DNA of 64,000 nucleotides from UMGS1696 sp964621165 (lineage in GTDB: Bacteria; Bacillota; Clostridia; Oscillospirales; CAG-272). Under the pieces are notes generated by a model that did no database searches, was not told where the DNA came from, and saw only the letters and a list, made by a program, of their open reading frames with translations. The position numbers were made by a program, and so were the translations under genes. Positions 1 through 7,584 of the stretch are shown here, in pieces. The DNA lies in assembly GCA_964621165.1 (NCBI GenBank), contig CAZULC010000011.1, positions 1 to 64,000 on the forward strand. Direction: 5' to 3'. Position 1 is the stretch's first letter. Every line of letters begins with the position of its first letter.

Positions 1-501
1 AGGAATGCCTTATTCTTTTTTTCGTTATTTTTCAGATTTGCTCATTTATAGAATACATTACAACTCCGAGCACAGCGAATTTCTGATGAGTCGGTGCGGG
101 TTGTGGAAATGGGACGGCGGCGGATTTGCTGAAACGGTGAGCGACATTGACACAAGTCCTGTCTTTGACGAGGGGGCTTGTGGTACATGAAAAAGCCGCC
201 GGAGGACGAATTTGTTTATCTCGGCTCAAAGGAGAGCTACAACGGAAAAGGAATGTCCCTGTTCGATTTTGTCCGCACCACCGACAGAATCCTGTATTAT
301 TACGACCTCGCGGCGGGGGAGAAAAAGGCGTACTCTCTCGGCAACGACAACATGTCGCTTGAGCCAATCGGAGTGGTAAATGGGTATATTATAACATGGT
401 GCCGTGATTTGAGCGAGCTGGAATTCGCCAATGAGATGAAAAACCTCAAGCCGGCACCCGACGGGACTATAGTGGATTTGAAATTAGGAAAAAATGATTA
501 A
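1..501 (+). pseudogene. 3' remnant of an unidentified secreted/propeller-like protein, frameshifted
   Basis: Two overlapping reading frames look like one decayed coding sequence cut by the window edge. Frame 2 (about 5-190) ends after a segment with WKWDGGGF. Frame 1 (from about 178 to the TAA at 499-501) continues with residues rich in aromatic and Asp/Gly pairs. The switch near 170-185 implies an indel. The WDGGF-like motif and the YYDLAAGEKKAY-type strand turn recall the propeller-like lipoproteins decayed at 56.8-60 kb, but this is resemblance by eye only. The next pseudogene follows at once. No function can be assigned. Confidence 0.4.
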
Positions 502-521
502 ACCCCACACAGGAGGCAAAC

Positions 522-1398
522 ATGACCCTACCATATCGAATATAACAAAATCCTACGGAAATAACCGTGCTCTCTCCGGCTTCACCGCAACGCTGACTCC
601 CGGAATTTACGCACTTCTCGGTCCAAACGACTCCGGCAAGTCCACCCTCATGAACATACTCACCGACAACCTCAAGGCGGACTCGGGGACTGTCACCTGC
701 GACGGGGAAAACGTCCTCGACATGGGAGTGCGGTTCCGGGAAAAGCTCGGCTTCATGCCCCAGTATCCCGGACTCTACCCAAACTTCACGGTTGAGAGGT
801 TCATGTGGTACATGGTGGCCCTCAAGGAAATCTCAAAGGCGGAAGCAAAGGCGCAGGTTCCGGAAATTCTCGCGGCTGTGGAGCTTGACGACGTTTCAAG
901 ACGGAAAATCGGCGCGCTGTCCGGCGGAATGAAGCAGAGACTCACCCTCGCTCAGGCAGTTTTAGGCAGTCCGGAAATACTCATTCTCGACGAACCTACA
1001 GCCGGACTTGACCCGAAACAGCGGATTTCCGTGCGGAGCTACATCTCAAAAATAGAATTCGACAAAATCGTAATAATCGAGACCCATGTTGTGTCCGACG
1101 TGGAGTTTATCGCGCGGGACGTGATTATGCTGAAAAAAGGCGTAATCGTCGACAACGCGCCACCGCAGGATTTGACGAGGAAAATTGACGGCAAGGTTCT
1201 TTCCATTTTTTCATGAGCCGAAAGCGAGGTGCAGGCAATGCAGAAACGTTTCAGAGTGACGAATATTGCGCGTGACGAGCAGACGGGTGAGGTGCTTCTG
1301 CAGGTTCTTTCGGATAAGGTTCCGGAGAGGGCAAAAAAGTACCGCCAAATCTCGAGGACTACTATTTATACGTCTTCGGCGACTTTTCCGGTGCATAG
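522..1398 (+). pseudogene. Decayed ABC transporter ATP-binding subunit
   Basis: The ancestral gene is a drug/antibiotic-type ABC ATPase of about 290 aa. It had an AGGAGG site at 511-516 and ATG at 522, but the frame breaks two codons later (one base lost near 528), so the body is now open only from an upstream ATG at 494. Walker A reads GPNDSGKST with Asp replacing the usual fourth-position Gly. Signature LSGGMKQRL, Walker B ILILDEPTAGLDP and a His in the H-loop (ETHVV) survive. An in-frame TGA at 1214-1216 is followed by recognisable C-terminal sequence (QKRFRVTNI). A second frameshift near 1350 leads to the family's closing motif LEDYYLYVFGDF and a TAG at 1396-1398. Four independent lesions make this a pseudogene. 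No permease partner lies beside it. Confidence 0.88.
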
Positions 1399-1479
1399 GA
1401 TTCAATTCAGACAGGTTCGGCTCGGTGCAAAAAGGAGCGCGGGCCTGTTTTTCTGAATCGCATGAGTTTGAGCAGGGGA

Positions 1480-1508
1480 TTGACTTTGCGAGGGTTTTAT
1501 GCTATACT
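1480..1508 (+). promoter_or_regulatory. Sigma-A promoter upstream of the XRE-TPR pseudogene
   Basis: TTGACT at 1480-1485, a 17-bp spacer and TATACT at 1503-1508. It lies about 130 bp upstream of the regulator start and is the only good promoter match in that gap. Confidence 0.6.
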
Positions 1509-1641
1509 GGGATCAGTCCGCAGACTCAATGCTCCGTTGAATTTTCTTCATGTTTGCATACATGGACATATGACGATAAATCTGGTATACTTTAATCACG
1601 TAACCGGTTTACGTAATCTAAAACACAAAAGTAGCAAAATT

Positions 1642-2808
1642 ATGAAAGAATCAATGAGACAGATTATCAGGCGGCTGCGGAAGGAGCGGGGATTCACGCA
1701 GGAGGAGCTTGCGGAACAGCTGAACATCACATATCAGGCGGTCAGCCGCTGGGAAAACGAAACGGGATTGCCGGACATATCGCAGGTAGTGCCCCTTGCC
1801 AACGTTTTAGGCGTGACGGCGGACGTGCTTTTCGGAATGCAGAGCAAAAAAACAACGAAGCCGAAATCGACAGCTTCATTGATGAGATGGAGAAGAAAAT
1901 CTACTTTCCGCCGGAAGGGGAGGATTATCTCGAGCACCAAAGAAAATGCTGTGACGAGGTGAAGGAAAAGCTGAAAATCTACCCGAACAACCCGAAGCTG
2001 CTCAAGTATTCTATAGGAAACTTGGTTAACCTTATTGATTTGTACTACCACCTTCTGCCGCTCTCCCCTAAATATAAAAAGGAAGAGAAGATTAAAGCCC
2101 TGCTCAGAGAGTGCGTGCGCCAGTCAAATCTGATTCTGAAATACTCCGATAACGCCGAGTACCGTCGATATGCCAGCGGATGGATGGTCAGAGCTTATGA
2201 AACGCTGGACGAATACGACAAAGCTGAGGAATACGCAAACAATCTGACACAGCTCGATATAATTCAACGACAAATTCTATCGGCTCGGCTATTTATACAG
2301 CCTGTCAGGACGCAATTATGAAGCGATACCGTTTCACAGCGTCGCCATCCGTAACGCTCTCGATTACCTGAGCACGCACCTTAGAGAAATCGGGAACTGC
2401 TGGCGCGGATTGGGAAAGCTCGAGAAAGCATACGCCTGCCACCGCTTTATACCGGATTTGTAAGACTACATGACAGGTGAACGTGAGAACGGATTTCCAA
2501 TTTATGTCAATACACATTATGTTTACTGCGCACGGTACTGCGTTGGCTTGGGACGGTGCGACGAAGCTCTCGACTGGCTTGATAGGTACGCAAAAAGTGA
2601 ATTCCTTTACGTGAAAAAATACCGAGAAATCACAAAATCCACTCTGCCATACTTAGCCGGAGCGGAGATTAACTACAGAGAACAAACCCGCTCAGCAGGT
2701 GAGAACATTCTGGATTGTCTGAGATGGAAATGGTTCGACCCCATCCGCGACAACCCCCGCTTCAAATCTCTCGTGAAGGCGGCGGAGGAATCAATCGAAA
2801 CAAAATAA
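1642..2808 (+). pseudogene. Decayed XRE-family regulator with C-terminal TPR-like domain
   Basis: It starts at ATG 1642 (or 1654) with a clear XRE helix-turn-helix: RKERGFTQEELAEQLNIT, then QAVSRWENETGLPD. Near 1855 the frame shifts; the helical, TPR-like sensor part continues from about 1860 (EKKIYFPPEGEDYLEHQ) to about 2270. A further shift follows, then a frame reading from about 2330 (VAIRNALDYLSTHLREIG) that meets an in-frame TAA at 2461-2463. Coding sense resumes (YMTGERENGFPIYVN) to the TAA at 2806-2808. Intact relatives are about 380-400 aa regulators in Firmicutes. At least two frameshifts and one nonsense codon make it non-functional as a full-length protein. The HTH part alone could still be made. 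Confidence 0.85.
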
Positions 2809-2826
2809 CATATTCAGGAGGAGCTT

Positions 2827-3594
2827 ATGCTTAACATAAACCTGCAAAGGAAAACCGCACTTGTGACCGGAGCGTCGGGTCAGCTCGGCAGAACAATATG
2901 CCGGACCTTAGCCGACTGTGGAGCGGACATAATTCTGCACTGCCACAAAAACAAAGCCAAAGCGGAGGAAATCGCCGCTGACATCCGTGAAAAATACGGC
3001 GTGAGGACTTACGTTGTGTCAGCCGACGTGGGCGACCTCGGGTCCGTTACGGCAATGCGGGACTCAATCCAGTCGGACTTTAACCTGCCCGATATTGTGG
3101 TTGCGGCGGCGGTGGAGCAGTACGAGTGGGTGTCAGTCCTCGAGCAGGATATACGCGACTACGAGGGTCAGTTCCGCACATGCGTTCTCCACAACGTGAA
3201 CCTTGCAAAGGCATTCGTTCCCCACATGATTGAGAAGCACTACGGCAAATACGTGGGAATCAACACGGAATGCGCCATGCGGTGTGCTGAAACGGAATCT
3301 GCGTACGACGCGGCAAAGCGTGGAATGGACGGGGTCCTGCGGGTTCTCGCCAAAGAGGTGGGACGGTATGGAATCACGGTGAACCAGGTGGCTCCCGGCT
3401 GGACAATCAGCGACAGGGACCGGGAAAACCACACCGAATCCTCGCCTGACTACGAGAGAACCATCCCCATGAGACGGCGGGGAACGGACTTCGAGATAGC
3501 GGCGGCGGTGGCGTTTCTGTCGTCGAATCTGTCGGACTTCATCACAGGCGTGTATCTCCCGGTCTGCGGCGGAGCTGAAATGCCGTGCATCTGA
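2827..3594 (+). CDS. SDR-family oxidoreductase with an atypical active site
   Basis: A 255-aa intact short-chain dehydrogenase/reductase preceded by a strong AGGAGGAGC site. The Rossmann nucleotide-binding motif TGASGQLG lies at residues 14-21, and the catalytic YDAAK is near residue 160. Two features depart from the classical family. The stabilising NNAG motif reads VAAAVEQ, and the catalytic Ser, expected 13 residues before Tyr, is Thr (INTECAM). The C-terminal VAPGW segment and the GG near the end are retained. It probably binds NAD(P)H in the cytosol; substrate unknown. The changed triad may mean altered or lost catalysis. It stands alone after the pseudogenes and ends at a terminator. 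Confidence 0.8.
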   Translation: MLNINLQRKTALVTGASGQLGRTICRTLADCGADIILHCHKNKAKAEEIAADIREKYGVRTYVVSADVGDLGSVTAMRDSIQSDFNLPDIVVAAAVEQYEWVSVLEQDIRDYEGQFRTCVLHNVNLAKAFVPHMIEKHYGKYVGINTECAMRCAETESAYDAAKRGMDGVLRVLAKEVGRYGITVNQVAPGWTISDRDRENHTESSPDYERTIPMRRRGTDFEIAAAVAFLSSNLSDFITGVYLPVCGGAEMPCI

Positions 3595-3602
3595 ATAAAG
3601 AA

Positions 3603-3638
3603 AGAGTGGAATGACGCGGGTTCTGCTCTTTTTTGTCT
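3603..3638 (+). terminator. Intrinsic terminator after the SDR gene
   Basis: AGAGTGGAA pairs with TTCTGCTCT (nine pairs including two G-T wobbles) around a nine-base loop, followed directly by a T run. It begins a few bases after the SDR stop. Confidence 0.7.
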
Positions 3639-3814
3639 GCGGGAGCTATTGTTTAGAATCGTGTGATTGCTCTCCTGTTCAGCTGGAGAAATGCCATATT
3701 ACCCGCGGGGGTGTCCCTGCCCACACTGCGGGAGCTAAAGAGGCGTCGTCTGTGATTGCTTCCCTGTTCAGCTGAAGAAGTGCCGAATATGCCCGTGGGG
3801 GCTTCCACTGTATT
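3637..3814 (+). repeat. Repeat family A, copies A1 and A2 in imperfect tandem (about 89-bp unit)
   Basis: Unit A1 (3637-3725) and unit A2 (3726-3814) both open with CTGCGGGAGCTA, share a central CTGTTCAGCTG, and close with a CCCG-GGGGG block. A third copy lies on the opposite strand at 12231-12319. No coding potential. The rest of the 3595-4071 gap is AT-rich and holds the promoter of the next gene. Confidence 0.75.
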
Positions 3815-3981
3815 CAGCACGATTGTTTAAGATGAAAAATATACTTAACAGAAATAATTTCGCTTATATTAATAATCAGCCATATTGAATTACATATTTT
3901 TGATTTTCCTAAAATGTCAAGCTAATAATTAGCTGAGATAAAGAATTTTTGTAAATTAGCTATTATTGGTTACTTTTTTAG

Positions 3982-4010
3982 TTGACAAACTTCTGTCAAT
4001 CTGTTATAAT
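3982..4010 (+). promoter_or_regulatory. Consensus sigma-A promoter for the first solute-binding lipoprotein
   Basis: TTGACA at 3982-3987, a 17-bp spacer, and TATAAT at 4005-4010. Both hexamers match the consensus perfectly, 61 bp before the start codon, so strong expression is expected. Confidence 0.9.
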
Positions 4011-4071
4011 GATTGTGTCGATAATGAAGGTTGGTATCGTCAATAAAATATTTTTAACGGAGGGTTTACAA

Positions 4072-5598
4072 ATGAAAAAGAAAATTTCGCTTCTTTTGGC
4101 TGTCTTGCAGATCACATTGATACTTGCGGCATGTTCAAACGGAGATGACAGCAATAGTGACTCATCAGCTTCCGGAGATGGAACAAATTCTGCATCCGGA
4201 CAGACAGAAACGGAAGAGCAGACTGAAACAGAAGAGCCTGATCCTTTTGCGGATGTGGATTACGACGGCAGATCACTGAGGATCTACACCTCAATAGACA
4301 CAAACGACGCTACAAACGGCGACAGATTCATTCGCGGCACCGGCGAAATCACCGGTGAGGCAGTCAATGACGCGGTGTATAACCGTAACCAGAAGGTGTC
4401 ACAGCTTCTCGATATAAAGCTCGAATACGTTGAGGCAAACTACTATTACGCCGAAGTTGTACCCAACCTCAAAACCGAAATTCAGAGCGGCAGCAATGAC
4501 TGGGATATTATCGCAAATGACCTGCGTGCTATCGCAAACCTCTCCTCCGGCGGATATATCAAGAATATTTACTCCACCAATATACTCGATCTCGAAAAGT
4601 CCTACTGGTACAGCGAAGCTATGGACGATCTTCAGTTCATAGAGGGCGGTAAATTCTGTATTTTAGGCGACTACTTTACCGATATTATTGCATCCGCACA
4701 CACCCTTTATGTAAATGAAACAAAAATGAATGCTCTCTATGGAGATACAGATTACGTAAACAAAATGGTTTTTGACGGCACATGGACTATTGATGAGTGG
4801 ACTAAGATAGTTGATGCCGCATACGAAGACACAAACGGCAACGGTACAGCTGATTCTGATGACTTTTACGGCTATACGTCAATCGGCTACTGGGGTCCCG
4901 CTATTCCATCACTCATGGGTATGGACATTCAGTTTGTAACGAAGACAGACGATGGCGTTGAATATTCGTTCAACAACGAAAAATCCATAACCGTTCTTGA
5001 AAAGCTAAACGCACTGTACTTCTCTACCGGAACAAACGCGGGACTGAGCGATGTTACAGATATGCGTACGAACTTCGCAAACGGCAGTACTCTGTTCATG
5101 GGATATAACCGTCTCGGCGATATGGAATACCTCCGCGACGTCGAATTTGAAGTAGGCGTTGTTCCTTACCCAAAGTATGACACAGCTCAGGAAAACTATA
5201 ATACATCCCTCCACGACACAACCGAAATCGGTGCTATTCCCTCATTCGTCGTAGGAGACGACCTCAATTTCGTACTCACATGTCTCGAAGTTCTGTGCCG
5301 TGAAACTTCCAAGACCGTTATCCCAGAGTACTACGAAAACGGACTTAAAGTCAAGTATGCTGACGGTGAGGATGACGCCAAGATGGTTGACATAATCCAT
5401 GATTCCATATGCTCACCGTTCGCTGTGGCATATGACGAACTTCTTGGCAACTTCCTCCTTAGAAACTGCCTCCTTGACAGACTTGCCGAAAATTCCACCG
5501 ATTTCGCTTCCGCTTACAAGACCTACGAAAAATCTGGAAACAAGCTGCTAAGAAAGATAACTGACAACTTTAAGGAAGTTATCGAAAATGATCCGTAA
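4072..5598 (+). CDS. ABC-type extracellular solute-binding lipoprotein, copy 1
   Basis: 508 aa starting at ATG 4072, placed correctly after GGAGGG (the longer frame from 3982 would cover its own promoter). The N-terminus is a lipoprotein signal: MKKKISLLLAVLQ, then the lipobox LAAC with the lipidated Cys near residue 21. An acidic Ser/Thr/Glu linker with repeated QTETEE follows, then an SBP_bac_1-like fold typical of carbohydrate importers in Clostridia. It should sit on the outer face of the membrane and hand a solute to a permease, but no permease or ATPase gene lies nearby. From 4529 onward the DNA is identical to copy 2, while the 5' part has diverged. Substrate unknown. Confidence 0.88.
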   Translation: MKKKISLLLAVLQITLILAACSNGDDSNSDSSASGDGTNSASGQTETEEQTETEEPDPFADVDYDGRSLRIYTSIDTNDATNGDRFIRGTGEITGEAVNDAVYNRNQKVSQLLDIKLEYVEANYYYAEVVPNLKTEIQSGSNDWDIIANDLRAIANLSSGGYIKNIYSTNILDLEKSYWYSEAMDDLQFIEGGKFCILGDYFTDIIASAHTLYVNETKMNALYGDTDYVNKMVFDGTWTIDEWTKIVDAAYEDTNGNGTADSDDFYGYTSIGYWGPAIPSLMGMDIQFVTKTDDGVEYSFNNEKSITVLEKLNALYFSTGTNAGLSDVTDMRTNFANGSTLFMGYNRLGDMEYLRDVEFEVGVVPYPKYDTAQENYNTSLHDTTEIGAIPSFVVGDDLNFVLTCLEVLCRETSKTVIPEYYENGLKVKYADGEDDAKMVDIIHDSICSPFAVAYDELLGNFLLRNCLLDRLAENSTDFASAYKTYEKSGNKLLRKITDNFKEVIENDP

Positions 5599-5626
5599 GC
5601 CTTATATAAAGTCAAAATAAATACAA

Positions 5627-5676
5627 TAATCCCCGGGAATGAGAATATACTCAGACTCGGGGGATATTTTTTATAA
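5627..5676 (+). terminator. Intrinsic terminator after solute-binding copy 1
   Basis: ATCCCC pairs with GGGGAT across an inner TGAG/CTCA stem, followed by ATTTTTT. It belongs to the duplicated block and recurs at 7525-7574. Confidence 0.8.
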
Positions 5677-5686
5677 TTAAGTTAAA

Positions 5687-5787
5687 TTAAAGCTGAGAGC
5701 GGATAATTTTACCGCTGGTGGTTTTCGGTAAATCCGACTTGAATTCCACGATTCTCGGGTATTTGTAAGGAGCGGTGTTCTTCTTGA
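5687..5787 (-). pseudogene. Duplicated 3' tail fragment of the neighbouring acyl-CoA ligase gene
   Basis: These 101 bp are identical to 7585-7685, the last 33 or so codons and stop of the minus-strand ligase (ending [12 protein letters not shown]). They have no gene body attached and identity stops abruptly at 5787. This is a scar showing that the duplicated unit was copied from the position beside the ligase. Confidence 0.9.
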
Positions 5788-5860
5788 TTTAGATTCAAAA
5801 CTTAATAATAACCGAAATAAGAAATATTTGTAAATTTACGGCTCGATTGTGCTTTTTGTA

Positions 5861-5889
5861 TTGACAAATTTGCATCAAACTGCTACAAT
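5861..5889 (+). promoter_or_regulatory. Sigma-A promoter for the second solute-binding lipoprotein
   Basis: TTGACA at 5861-5866, 17-bp spacer, TACAAT at 5884-5889. The region aligns loosely with the promoter region of copy 1 (shared TTTGTAAATT upstream), as expected for an old duplication. Confidence 0.88.
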
Positions 5890-5972
5890 AACTATATCCT
5901 TAAATAATGTTGAATAACATATATTTAAGAAATATATGTGTTTGCATTAACTATTTTACGGAGGAAATTATC

Positions 5973-7496
5973 ATGAAAAAGATGGTTGCATTGTTTCTTG
6001 TGACTGTTCAGTTGCTACTCGCACTTGCCGCCTGCTCAAATGGTGACAGCGATACAGAAACTACGTCTGTGACAAATGAAAATACGCCGTCCGATGAGCA
6101 GACAGAAACGGAAGAACAGACTGAAACAGAAGAGCCTGATCCTTTTGCGGATGTGGATTACGATGGCAGAGCACTGAGGATTTACACCTCAATCGACACA
6201 GACGACGCCACAAACGGGGATCGATTTATCCGGGGCTCAGGCGAAATCACCGGTGAGGCAGTCAATGACGCGGTGTATAACCGTAACCAGCAGGTGTCAC
6301 AGCTTCTCAACATAAACTTAGAGTACACTGAAGCCAACTATAATATGACCGTCGTTCTTGCCAATCTGAAAAATGAAATTCAGTCTGGAACAAACGATTG
6401 GGATGTCATAGCAAATGACATACGCACTATCGCAAACCTCTCCTCCGGCGGATATATCAAGAATATTTACTCCACCAATATACTCGATCTCGAAAAGTCC
6501 TACTGGTACAGCGAAGCTATGGACGATCTTCAGTTCATAGAGGGCGGTAAATTCTGTATTTTAGGCGACTACTTTACCGATATTATTGCATCCGCACACA
6601 CCCTTTATGTAAATGAAACAAAAATGAATGCTCTCTATGGAGATACAGATTACGTAAACAAAATGGTTTTTGACGGCACATGGACTATTGATGAGTGGAC
6701 TAAGATAGTTGATGCCGCATACGAAGACACAAACGGCAACGGTACAGCTGATTCTGATGACTTTTACGGCTATACGTCAATCGGCTACTGGGGTCCCGCT
6801 ATTCCATCACTCATGGGTATGGACATTCAGTTTGTAACGAAGACAGACGATGGCGTTGAATATTCGTTCAACAACGAAAAATCCATAACCGTTCTTGAAA
6901 AGCTAAACGCACTGTACTTCTCTACCGGAACAAACGCGGGACTGAGCGATGTTACAGATATGCGTACGAACTTCGCAAACGGCAGTACTCTGTTCATGGG
7001 ATATAACCGTCTCGGCGATATGGAATACCTCCGCGACGTCGAATTTGAAGTAGGCGTTGTTCCTTACCCAAAGTATGACACAGCTCAGGAAAACTATAAT
7101 ACATCCCTCCACGACACAACCGAAATCGGTGCTATTCCCTCATTCGTCGTAGGAGACGACCTCAATTTCGTACTCACATGTCTCGAAGTTCTGTGCCGTG
7201 AAACTTCCAAGACCGTTATCCCAGAGTACTACGAAAACGGACTTAAAGTCAAGTATGCTGACGGTGAGGATGACGCCAAGATGGTTGACATAATCCATGA
7301 TTCCATATGCTCACCGTTCGCTGTGGCATATGACGAACTTCTTGGCAACTTCCTCCTTAGAAACTGCCTCCTTGACAGACTTGCCGAAAATTCCACCGAT
7401 TTCGCTTCCGCTTACAAGACCTACGAAAAATCTGGAAACAAGCTGCTAAGAAAGATAACTGACAACTTTAAGGAAGTTATCGAAAATGATCCGTAA
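5973..7496 (+). CDS. ABC-type extracellular solute-binding lipoprotein, copy 2
   Basis: 507 aa from ATG 5973, preceded by GGAGG. The signal peptide ends in lipobox LAAC, followed by the same QTETEEQTETEEPDP linker. Residues up to about 150 differ from copy 1 at many positions (for example TEANYNMTVV where copy 1 has VEANYYYAEVV). From 6427 to the stop and on through the terminator the DNA is base-for-base the same as copy 1. The acidic D-x-N-x-N-G-type loop DTNGNGTADSDD could bind Ca2+. Both copies have their own promoter. Which solute they bind, and whether the differing N-lobes change specificity, is not visible. Confidence 0.88.
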   Translation: MKKMVALFLVTVQLLLALAACSNGDSDTETTSVTNENTPSDEQTETEEQTETEEPDPFADVDYDGRALRIYTSIDTDDATNGDRFIRGSGEITGEAVNDAVYNRNQQVSQLLNINLEYTEANYNMTVVLANLKNEIQSGTNDWDVIANDIRTIANLSSGGYIKNIYSTNILDLEKSYWYSEAMDDLQFIEGGKFCILGDYFTDIIASAHTLYVNETKMNALYGDTDYVNKMVFDGTWTIDEWTKIVDAAYEDTNGNGTADSDDFYGYTSIGYWGPAIPSLMGMDIQFVTKTDDGVEYSFNNEKSITVLEKLNALYFSTGTNAGLSDVTDMRTNFANGSTLFMGYNRLGDMEYLRDVEFEVGVVPYPKYDTAQENYNTSLHDTTEIGAIPSFVVGDDLNFVLTCLEVLCRETSKTVIPEYYENGLKVKYADGEDDAKMVDIIHDSICSPFAVAYDELLGNFLLRNCLLDRLAENSTDFASAYKTYEKSGNKLLRKITDNFKEVIENDP

Positions 7497-7524
7497 GCCT
7501 TATATAAAGTCAAAATAAATACAA

Positions 7525-7574
7525 TAATCCCCGGGAATGAGAATATACTCAGACTCGGGGGATATTTTTTATAA
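7525..7574. terminator. Terminator between convergent solute-binding and ligase genes
   Basis: Same hairpin as at 5627-5676 (ATCCCC/GGGGAT with T run). It lies between the stop of copy 2 and the stop of the minus-strand ligase, so it serves the plus strand and may also act on the minus strand. Confidence 0.75.
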
Positions 7575-7584
7575 TTAAGTTAAA

